Origin: Candidatus Binatota bacterium
GTDB taxonomy: Bacteria; Desulfobacterota; Binatia; UBA1149; CAITLU01
Reading direction: 5' to 3'
Assembly: GCA_024276575.1 (NCBI GenBank)
Contig: JAJRWY010000045.1
Coordinates: 1-42,853 of the forward strand
Length of the DNA: 42,853 nt
Made by a program: the position numbers and the translations under genes. Within the stretch, counting starts at the first letter, position 1, and each line of letters opens with the position of its first letter. Below the pieces are notes generated by a model that was not told the DNA's origin, searched no databases, and was given only the letters and a program-made list of their open reading frames with translations. Below, one piece after another: positions 24,579-31,126 of this stretch.

Positions 24579-25061
24579 TTAGACCACTAGATACTTGTCC
24601 GGTTCAGTTTGCTCGTTGAGGTCCACCAGCAAGCGCCCATCTTTGGTAAGCGCCAGTACGCGCCAGTAAAGGGGGCGCGGAGCCGGGCCGCTGGTCACTG
24701 CACCGTTGGCGTCGAAGCGGCTACCGTGGCACGGGCAGAAGTAGCCCTCGCCCGAGGCGACGCGATTGACGGTGCAACCGAGGTGCGTACAGATTGCCGA
24801 CAGTGCCCGGTAGGAATTGCCCTTGCGCAAAATGAAGACTCTCAGTTCTTCAAGAAACGTTGCGCCTTCCGGGAATTGATCGGGCTTGCCCAGGCGAATG
24901 CGACTGCTCGGTTCGTACAAGACGTTGGGAATGAGGAAGCGCACCGCAGCGACAGCGGAAGACACCGAGGTCCACGCGACTGCCGCCCAACCGGTTAGCA
25001 GCGCCAGAAATCTGCGGCGTTGAACCGCTGGAGATGAATCGCCTTCTTTGCTTATAGCCAT
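24579..25061 (-). CDS. Rieske 2Fe-2S protein
   Basis: The protein has 160 residues. The N-terminal segment [17 protein letters not shown] is an uncleaved anchor with twin-arginine-like character, as usual for Rieske proteins that fold in the cytoplasm. The cluster-binding boxes are CTHLGC and CPCHGSRF, each supplying one Cys and one His, with extra Cys for the stabilising disulphide. This is the standard bc-complex Rieske head, facing the periplasm. It accepts an electron from quinol at the cytochrome b site and passes it to the cytochrome c. It lies 28 bp after the flavin oxidoreductase gene and 23 bp before cytochrome b. Confidence 0.95.
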   Translation of the reverse strand: MAISKEGDSSPAVQRRRFLALLTGWAAVAWTSVSSAVAAVRFLIPNVLYEPSSRIRLGKPDQFPEGATFLEELRVFILRKGNSYRALSAICTHLGCTVNRVASGEGYFCPCHGSRFDANGAVTSGPAPRPLYWRVLALTKDGRLLVDLNEQTEPDKYLVV

Positions 25062-25089
25062 GCTCTGATACTCCGTCCTTTAGCCGGCC

Positions 25090-27015
25090 TTAGCTTGCTT
25101 GCGCCTCGACGCGCTCCATCGCTATGGCCCCGGTGGGACAGCGCTCAGCGCAAAGGCCGCAGCGAATGCAAGAAGTCTCGTCTTTTATGATGGCCGCACC
25201 CCTGCCGCGTTCTGGATCGTTGCCGTAACGGTTACGAAGTAACGTGGGAAAGAGTTCTCCCCCGTGCAGGTCCACGACGTCCACTATTCGCAAGCAGCGC
25301 TCGGGACAGACGTCCACGCATCCACCGCACAGAATGCACTTGTCACCGTCGAAAACCGGAGCCACATGGCACTGAAGACAGCGTGCCGCTTGAAGACTCG
25401 CTGCGTGGTCCGCATACGTTTCCTCGACCTCAGTCACCCCGACCCGGCGCTTGGTATCCACCAGCGGTGGTGAAATGCGCGGGAGCAGTTCGTAGCCGCG
25501 AAGAGCCGGTAGTGGCTCGTAGCGGGTAACGCGTACTCTACTGCGTTTACGCTCCGGCACTTTGCCCAAAAACTCAGCTATGGAGCTTGCCGCCTGGCGT
25601 CCTTCGGCTACCGCGTCAATGATGATACGTGGTCCGAAGGCGGCGTCTCCTCCACAGAATACGTCGTCTCGTGAGGTCGCGAGGGTTTCGGGATCGGTCT
25701 CTATGGTGCCTCGTCCGGTAACCTTCAACCCATCCTCAGGCTTGATCCAGTCAAGATCCGGCGCCTGCCCGACGGCGATGATAGTGCTGTCGGCATCGAC
25801 TACGGTTGTCGAACCCTCGACGAACACCGGGTTGAAACGGCCCGAATCGTCGAAGACCCGGCTGACCTTCACCATTTCCACGCCGTGCACACGTCCGTTA
25901 CGGCCGAGTATGCGGCGCGGACCCCAGCTCGTGTTGAGTCTGATCCCTTCGGCGCGTGCCTCCTCTATCTCCTCATGCGATGCCGGAATCTCCGAAAGAC
26001 TCTCCAGGCAGTACACATCGACTTCGCGCGCGCCTCCACGCACTGCCTGTCGCGCGGCGTCTAGTGCTACCCTTACGTCTTCTGGAGCTTCGGTTTTCGG
26101 CCCGGTGAGTTGGTCGAGCGTAGTGCGGGCAGTAGCTAGCGCTTCGCGCAATTCGGCTTCACTCATGGCCTCGAGTGCGGCCGTCTGCCTGATCACCGAG
26201 CGGGCAGCGTCGAAGGCAACATTGCCGCCGCCGATGACCACCACTTTGCGGCCCAACTCGAGACTGTAGCCAAGGTTTACGTTGAGCAGATAGTCCACAG
26301 CTCTGAGCACTCCGTCTAGGTTTACACCCTCGATCGGTAACTGCCGGCTGCGGTGGGCGCCGATGGCGAGGAACACGGCCTTGTAGCCGTCATTACGCAA
26401 GTCGGAGAGATCGAAGTTCTTCCCGATGCGGGCTCCGAACCTGATTTCGACTCCCAGCGAAAGTATTGCCTCTATCTCCGCCTTGACGATTTCGCGGGGC
26501 AAGCGGTACTCCGGAACTCCGAGCACCAGCATGCCGCCGGCTACTTCCTGGGCCTCGAACACCGTGACTGCGAATCCGGCAAGTGCAAGATCGTGGGCGC
26601 AAGCAAGTCCGGCCGGACCCGCCCCTACTACGGCAACACGCTTAGCTCCCGGTGGTACAAGCGACGAAGCGCTTGCACTGCTCGTCCGTTCATAAGCTGC
26701 CGACTCGACTCCGAAGCGCTCGGTCACGAATCTTTTCAAAGCCCTTATCGCTACCGGAGCGTCGATCTCGCCACGGCGGCAAGCCGCCTCGCATGGTGCG
26801 TTGCAAACCCGGCCGCATACGGAAGCAAAAGGGTTTGGCTTTCGCGCAATGAGATAAGCGTCCTCGTAGCGGCCCTCGGCGATTGCCCGGACGTAGGCGC
26901 CGGCGTCGGTGTGAACCGGGCAGGCGCGACGGCACGATACCAGACCCCCGAAATGTTCGGGGGTCTGGATCTCTACCTGGTAACCGGAAAAGTCGCTTCC
27001 CGTTGCCGTCATCAC
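25090..27015 (-). CDS. GltD-like NAD(P)H/FAD oxidoreductase with N- and C-terminal Fe-S domains
   Basis: The protein has 641 residues and no signal peptide, so it is cytoplasmic. The N-terminal Fe-S domain of the GltD family has Cys28, 32, 67, 71, 75 and 79 (CRRACPVH, CGRVCNAPCEAAC). The FAD site is VAVVGAGPAGLACAHDLA and the NAD(P)H site is VVVIGGGNVAFDAARSV. After the second glycine motif, about 50 helix-prone residues (277-325) are inserted compared with plain GltD. The C-terminus holds two 4Fe-4S motifs, CILCGGCVDVCPERC and CIRCGLCAERCPTGAI. It probably links NAD(P)H or a ferredoxin-like carrier to the quinone/bc segment encoded next. No GltB large subunit is present, so it is not glutamate synthase. 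Confidence 0.88.
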   Translation of the reverse strand: MMTATGSDFSGYQVEIQTPEHFGGLVSCRRACPVHTDAGAYVRAIAEGRYEDAYLIARKPNPFASVCGRVCNAPCEAACRRGEIDAPVAIRALKRFVTERFGVESAAYERTSSASASSLVPPGAKRVAVVGAGPAGLACAHDLALAGFAVTVFEAQEVAGGMLVLGVPEYRLPREIVKAEIEAILSLGVEIRFGARIGKNFDLSDLRNDGYKAVFLAIGAHRSRQLPIEGVNLDGVLRAVDYLLNVNLGYSLELGRKVVVIGGGNVAFDAARSVIRQTAALEAMSEAELREALATARTTLDQLTGPKTEAPEDVRVALDAARQAVRGGAREVDVYCLESLSEIPASHEEIEEARAEGIRLNTSWGPRRILGRNGRVHGVEMVKVSRVFDDSGRFNPVFVEGSTTVVDADSTIIAVGQAPDLDWIKPEDGLKVTGRGTIETDPETLATSRDDVFCGGDAAFGPRIIIDAVAEGRQAASSIAEFLGKVPERKRSRVRVTRYEPLPALRGYELLPRISPPLVDTKRRVGVTEVEETYADHAASLQAARCLQCHVAPVFDGDKCILCGGCVDVCPERCLRIVDVVDLHGGELFPTLLRNRYGNDPERGRGAAIIKDETSCIRCGLCAERCPTGAIAMERVEAQAS

Positions 27016-27041
27016 CTGCGCACTCCTACATCCATGGTTCG

Positions 27042-27320
27042 CTAGTTCGAGCTAGTCAGGTACTCGAGGATCTTGTTGGCATCGGTACCGGTAAGTTGAG
27101 CCCGTACGCGCATGTGCATCATGATTGTCTTCCAATGCTTGTCCGTGCGCTCGGTGGGATAGCGCTCCGAGTGGCAACGCCCACAGTTGTCGGCGTATAA
27201 CGCTGACCCCGACTTGCCTTTCGTTTCCGCCGCCGTTGCCGGCGCCGCGGCGCAAAGCAGTAGGGCGAACGCCGTAGAGATGATGATAAGAGTGGATTTG
27301 TTGATTGTGTTGTCTTTCAT
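27042..27320 (-). CDS. small periplasmic mono-haem cytochrome c
   Basis: The protein has 92 residues. I choose ATG 27320, with GGAG eight bases upstream; it opens directly with a signal peptide (residues 1-31, ending ATAA-ET). An upstream ATG would add a charged extension that makes no sense before a signal sequence. The single haem site is CGRCH, followed by a short helix and the distal-ligand candidate TIMMHMRV (Met). It resembles the small cytochromes of diverse electron-transfer operons. It sits between the porin (25 bp) and the flavin oxidoreductase (26 bp). Confidence 0.88.
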   Translation of the reverse strand: MKDNTINKSTLIIISTAFALLLCAAAPATAAETKGKSGSALYADNCGRCHSERYPTERTDKHWKTIMMHMRVRAQLTGTDANKILEYLTSSN

Positions 27321-27345
27321 GGCTTTTCTCCGTCCAACTCCTCGA

Positions 27346-28677
27346 TCAGAATCCGTAGGCGACTTGCGCATTGAACGCGTCGTACTTGCCGTGCTCATCG
27401 TCGCCGTCATTGGAGTCGTAGCTGGCTTTGACCAACAGCGTGTTGGTCAGGTAGATGTTGAGGCCCATTGAAAGCTGGTCGCGGTCGTCGCCCTGGACGT
27501 CGCTGTTGATTTCCGAGTATCGCAGCACCGGTTCGAACCTACGCAGGAAGGGAACGTTGTCGAGCGCGTCCTGGAAGGGCTCGGAAGGAATGCCGCCGAG
27601 CTTGACGGCACCCTGTACCCAGAAACCGGAGCGTCCGATGTCTCCATCGTCGGTTTCCTGATTGGTGTCGATCCATTCGCCGCGAAGATCGACAAAACCC
27701 GAGTGCTGCAAAGCGGCGTCAAGAACCAGAGTCGAGAAGTCGTAATTGCCGGCGTCGTCATAGGCGCCCTTCATACCCGAAATGCCTAGCTCGACGCCCG
27801 GTATTGGGATGAAACCGAGACGCCCGCCGAAGCTCTTGTCGCTGTTGTTGTCGCTGATGTTGCTGTTGAACTCGAGTTGCGGGCCGACGCCCGCTAGGTT
27901 CTGTGCCGACCCAAGTGCCGTCGACGCAGCGGGTGCTGTCTCTGTTGCCACACTTGGCCCGTTGGCTACGAAAGCAGCGTAAGTAACCCGGGTATTCCCG
28001 ATCGGTATCGCACCCCTGGCCTGCAGGCCGAGATCATTGAAAGGCAGCAACCCCGAGTCATGGCCGGCGTAAGGTAAAGGACCGTTGGGCATCTTATTGA
28101 TCCATGCGGGATGGGTCTTTTCGCTGAAAGTTCCCAGCGGTAGGATGAAACGGCCGGCGATGGCGGTCAGATAGTCGTTTACTATGTAGTCTACCTGCAT
28201 GTACCCGATCGTGGTCTCGGTTTCAGCCACCCCGTCGATGTTTTCTCCGACTTCGAATTCGATCTCGCTTTCGAACAACACTCTGTCGCGATAGCGCGCG
28301 AGCAAGATCGGGTTGAAGCTACCGAAGGCAAAACTCCCGTCACTCCCCTCGGAATCCCGGAAGCCCGTTTGTGCAAAGCCGGTGATCAGGAAGTCCGTCT
28401 GGCTCTTGTCGCCTTCTCCTACCCTGGCCACCTTGTCCTTGAGCTTCTTGAGTTCCCGGCGGTTGGAGTCACGCTCTTCGGCACGTTCGCTCTCAAGTTT
28501 CTCTATGCGGGTCTTCAGCGCGTCGATTTCTTGGTCTATCGCTACGTCAGTGTCCGCTACGCCGGGACCGCCGGCCTGCGCCACCACTGCGATGCTGAAG
28601 GTCCAGGCCAGCGCCGCAATCCCCGCGATCAAGAAGCTCCGTTGCGGCGTTACCCTGCGTTTGAAGCCAGTATTCAT
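27346..28677 (-). CDS. outer-membrane porin with N-terminal coiled coil
   Basis: The protein has 443 residues. The signal peptide ends near VVAQA-GG. Residues 45-85 form a charged heptad coiled coil (EIDALKTRIEKLESERAEE), like the periplasmic trimerisation segment of trimeric porins. A long barrel region follows, with repeated aromatic strand ends (FLITGFAQTGF, LFESEIEFEVG, LTAIAGRFILPLGTF) and a C-terminal phenylalanine (NAQVAYGF), the usual outer-membrane insertion signal. It looks like the phosphate-selective/DcaP-type porin group. Within an operon of cytochromes it could be a solute pore for a respiratory substrate or part of a porin-cytochrome conduit; no cytochrome-embedding feature is seen, so the first is simpler. 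Confidence 0.83.
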   Translation of the reverse strand: MNTGFKRRVTPQRSFLIAGIAALAWTFSIAVVAQAGGPGVADTDVAIDQEIDALKTRIEKLESERAEERDSNRRELKKLKDKVARVGEGDKSQTDFLITGFAQTGFRDSEGSDGSFAFGSFNPILLARYRDRVLFESEIEFEVGENIDGVAETETTIGYMQVDYIVNDYLTAIAGRFILPLGTFSEKTHPAWINKMPNGPLPYAGHDSGLLPFNDLGLQARGAIPIGNTRVTYAAFVANGPSVATETAPAASTALGSAQNLAGVGPQLEFNSNISDNNSDKSFGGRLGFIPIPGVELGISGMKGAYDDAGNYDFSTLVLDAALQHSGFVDLRGEWIDTNQETDDGDIGRSGFWVQGAVKLGGIPSEPFQDALDNVPFLRRFEPVLRYSEINSDVQGDDRDQLSMGLNIYLTNTLLVKASYDSNDGDDEHGKYDAFNAQVAYGF

Positions 28678-28742
28678 GGTTTCCCTCCTCCCGTTGCCCG
28701 CCCGGTCTGTTCAAGCCGGCGCATCAGGCAAGACTGGACTGT

Positions 28743-29225
28743 CTATTTCGAAGCGTTGTACTCACTGCGAAGTTTCTCGATGGCTTCGAGTGCTTCGCTC
28801 TTGTCTTTGCCTTCCAAAGTGGAGAGCTTGGCGTCGATCAGCTCTTGCTTGCGCACGATCGAGTCGTAGGACAGGAACTTGTAAATGGCCTTGCCTTCGC
28901 TCGAGCTGATCCCCGAGTCGGGCTTACGCATCATCCGCTTGACGTAACGGCTCCACTCCCCGGGCAGCGCATACTGTGAGTTGATGGGGCGGCTCAACGT
29001 ATGGCACTGGCTGCATTTGGAAGAGAAGAGTTCGTAGGCCTCCTGCATTGCGGGCGGGTAAGCGCTCACGTCGATACTCGAGGCACCTTGGTCTGCCGCT
29101 TGTATGCGCGCCTCGGTCTCCGCGTCGAGCGCGGCTGCACTCTGCGCCAAGGCCAGCACGAGCACCGCCGGCAGCACGATTTGCGGAATCGCCACCCGCA
29201 GGCTCGAAACACTACGCTTCTTCAC
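28743..29225 (-). CDS. periplasmic mono-haem cytochrome c, first gene of the respiratory operon
   Basis: The protein has 160 residues with a signal peptide (about 1-33, ending SAAA-LD). The haem site is CSQCH. Downstream, RYVKRMMRKPDSG holds Met candidates for the distal ligand, and the C-terminus is a charged helix (LIDAKLSTLEGKDKSEALEAI). It is the first gene after the sigma-54-type promoter at 29401-29418, with a long leader of about 165 nt. The gap of 65 bp to the porin has only a purine-rich ribosome site. The product could shuttle electrons in the periplasm to or from the membrane complex. Confidence 0.88.
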   Translation of the reverse strand: MKKRSVSSLRVAIPQIVLPAVLVLALAQSAAALDAETEARIQAADQGASSIDVSAYPPAMQEAYELFSSKCSQCHTLSRPINSQYALPGEWSRYVKRMMRKPDSGISSSEGKAIYKFLSYDSIVRKQELIDAKLSTLEGKDKSEALEAIEKLRSEYNASK

Positions 29226-29358
29226 GAGGTAAGATGCGGCACTTCGTTAGCACTCACGGCCTGTACATCTGGCCGTCTCGGCAGTGGCCGCCCGACGATG
29301 TAAATGAGTTACAGCCAATGATCTTGCTTTCAGCACTTGCACAGCGGAACCTCCCGGC

Positions 29359-29380
29359 GTTGCGCTGTTTGCAGCGCAAC
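29359..29380 (-). promoter_or_regulatory. leader hairpin of the respiratory operon
   Basis: A perfect 9-bp inverted repeat, GTTGCGCTG/CAGCGCAAC, has a four-base loop. It falls about 12-34 nt after the transcription start predicted from the sigma-54 promoter on the minus strand. There is no T tract, so it is more likely an mRNA 5' stabiliser or a protein/RNA binding site than a terminator. Confidence 0.5.
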
Positions 29381-29400
29381 ACGCAATTTGGAGCCTCTTA

Positions 29401-29418
29401 TTTGCAACCCTCGTGCCG
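29401..29418 (-). promoter_or_regulatory. sigma-54 (-24/-12) promoter of the cytochrome operon
   Basis: Read on the minus strand the site is CGGCACGAGGGTTGCAAA. The invariant GG (-24) and GC (-12) are separated by exactly ten bases, and only the first base differs from the consensus TGGCACG-N4-TTGCA. It points at the first cytochrome gene (start 29225). A sigma-54 activator gene lies directly upstream and inverted repeats suited to activator binding lie 110-260 bp upstream, all supporting a true promoter. Confidence 0.8.
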
Positions 29419-29526
29419 GGTCCCTTCAGGGCCTGAAGGATCGCGCGCTTGCTCAATGAATTCCGAGAGATAGAGCACTGTGCTGTCGGGGTGGGAGCTG
29501 GGGCGGGAGGACTACGGCGATCGAAA

Positions 29527-29544
29527 CGTCACGCAGACGAGACA
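29527..29544. promoter_or_regulatory. candidate enhancer site 1 for the sigma-54 activator
   Basis: CGTCACGCAGACGAGACA is a degenerate copy (6 of 7 bases in each arm on the complementary strand) of the perfect inverted repeat at 29661-29678. It lies about 110 bp upstream of the -24 element, the usual distance for an NtrC-family upstream activating sequence. Confidence 0.5.
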
Positions 29545-29660
29545 GTTGCGGACCCGACAGCGTAACCCGGGACAGAACTTATCCGCACTTACGGCCACCA
29601 AGGAGCGAATAAGCCAACAACAGCAAGGGGTAACGGGCAGACGCGGCGCCGCCGGATCCT

Positions 29661-29678
29661 TGTCACGCGAACGTGACA
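29661..29678. promoter_or_regulatory. candidate enhancer site 2 for the sigma-54 activator
   Basis: TGTCACGCGAACGTGACA is a perfect 7-bp inverted repeat with a 4-bp centre. It sits between the activator gene and the sigma-54 promoter, about 245 bp upstream of the -24 box. Its dyad symmetry suits a dimeric Fis-type helix-turn-helix. The remaining sequence of 29226-29737 shows no gene. Confidence 0.58.
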
Positions 29679-29737
29679 GTCATGGCGGCGAAGTCACAAC
29701 GATGAGCCACCAATGACACCGCCGCGGCCTCCGGCGT

Positions 29738-31126
29738 TCAAGATCGGAAGTCTTCGGGTGTGAGGCCGTGCTTTTTGAGTAGCCGATAGAAAGTACCACG
29801 GGGCACGCGCGCCTTTTTCGCTGCCTGTACGACCTCACCGCGGCATACGGTAAGCAGTTTGGACAGATACTCTCGCTCAAAAGCATCCGTGGTGCGACGG
29901 CGCGTCTCGAAAAATCCTTCCCGTTCCCCAGTTGGAATCGAATCGGTCAGCGCCACAAGTTCATCCGGCAGATCGTTCACGCTGAGAGTCGGGTCTTTGG
30001 AAATGACGAGAGCGCGCTTGATCACGTTCTGGAGCTGGCGGACATTGCCCGGCCAGCGGTAGCTGGCCAGGATCTCCAGTGCGTCAGGGTCCATGTTACG
30101 GCTCGCGCCGGCACCTTCAGTCCCGAACCGTTCGATGAAGTGTTTAGCCAGCACGGCAACGTCTCCCTCTCGTTCGCGTAGCGGGGGAAGGACTATGCTT
30201 GCCACGTTTATGCGATAGTACAGGTCGTCACGGAAGCGCCCTTCTTTTACCTCGAGATCGAGGTTGCGATTGGTGGCGGCGACGATTCTGACGTTGATAG
30301 GGGTTTCGCGGGTACCACCCACGCGCCTGATCTTGCGTTCCTGGAGCGTACGTAAGAGCTTGGCTTGCAGCCGCATCGGCAGCTCTCCGATCTCATCGAG
30401 GAAGACCGTCCCGCCGTCGGCGAACTCGAGCAAGCCGAGGCTTCTGCGCGCGGCACCGGTAAAGGCTCCTGCCTCGCGGCCGAACAGCTCACTTTCGAGC
30501 AGGTCCTCGGGAATCGCCGCACAATCGACCGGAACGAAAGGGCCCTGGCTGCGGCTACTCTGCCGGTGTACACTGCGTGCGACCAGTTCCTTTCCGGTGC
30601 CTGTTTCTCCCGATACGAGCACGTCGATGTCGGCACCGGCTATCTGCAACACCGCCTCCCAGACCGATCTCATGGCCGAAGACTCGCCCACCATCTCTCC
30701 GAGCGAATACGGGCGCTCGACCTGCCGCTGAAGCAGGGTTTTCTCTGCGCGCAACTGCTTCGATTCAAGAAGCCGTCCGACCGTAGCTCGCAAATCGTCC
30801 GGGACGAAGGGCTTGGTGATGTAGTCGGAGGCCCCGAGCTTCATGGCCTCGACCGCAGACTCCACCGTCGGGTAGGCCGTCATGAGCAGAATCAGAGTGT
30901 CGGCGTCCTTCTCGCGGGCGGCTCTTAGCAGTTCCACTCCGTCGAGCTTCGGCATGCGAATATCGCAGATGAGCAGATCTACGGTCTCGTGTGAAAGCCG
31001 CTCGAGCGCGCGCAAGGGATCTCCCTCGGTGGAGATCTGTACACCGGGGAGTCGCCACAATGTATCGCGGCAGACCTCGAGCATTCCCTCCTCGTCATCG
31101 ACTATGAGGACATGAGGCTTATACAT
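29738..31126 (-). CDS. NtrC-family sigma-54-dependent response regulator
   Basis: The protein has 462 residues. The receiver domain (1-120) has VDDEEGM and the phospho-acceptor Asp in LLICDIRMPKLDG. The AAA+ domain shows GETGTGKEL (Walker A), FGREAGAFTGAARRS (GAFTGA loop contacting sigma-54), GGTVFLDEIGELP (Walker B) and RWPGNVRQLQN. The C-terminus is a Fis-type helix-turn-helix (QAAKKARVPRGTFYRLLKKHGL). It activates sigma-54 promoters after phosphorylation. Its start overlaps the end of the histidine kinase gene by 8 bp, and it lies directly upstream of the sigma-54 promoter and inverted repeats described here. Its likely target is therefore the cytochrome operon. Confidence 0.95.
   Translation of the reverse strand: MYKPHVLIVDDEEGMLEVCRDTLWRLPGVQISTEGDPLRALERLSHETVDLLICDIRMPKLDGVELLRAAREKDADTLILLMTAYPTVESAVEAMKLGASDYITKPFVPDDLRATVGRLLESKQLRAEKTLLQRQVERPYSLGEMVGESSAMRSVWEAVLQIAGADIDVLVSGETGTGKELVARSVHRQSSRSQGPFVPVDCAAIPEDLLESELFGREAGAFTGAARRSLGLLEFADGGTVFLDEIGELPMRLQAKLLRTLQERKIRRVGGTRETPINVRIVAATNRNLDLEVKEGRFRDDLYYRINVASIVLPPLREREGDVAVLAKHFIERFGTEGAGASRNMDPDALEILASYRWPGNVRQLQNVIKRALVISKDPTLSVNDLPDELVALTDSIPTGEREGFFETRRRTTDAFEREYLSKLLTVCRGEVVQAAKKARVPRGTFYRLLKKHGLTPEDFRS

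Noticed and set aside
25374-25388. CLQCH haem motif in the GltD-like protein
   Set aside because: The protein has no export signal and the Cys belong to the Fe-S region, so covalent haem attachment is implausible.
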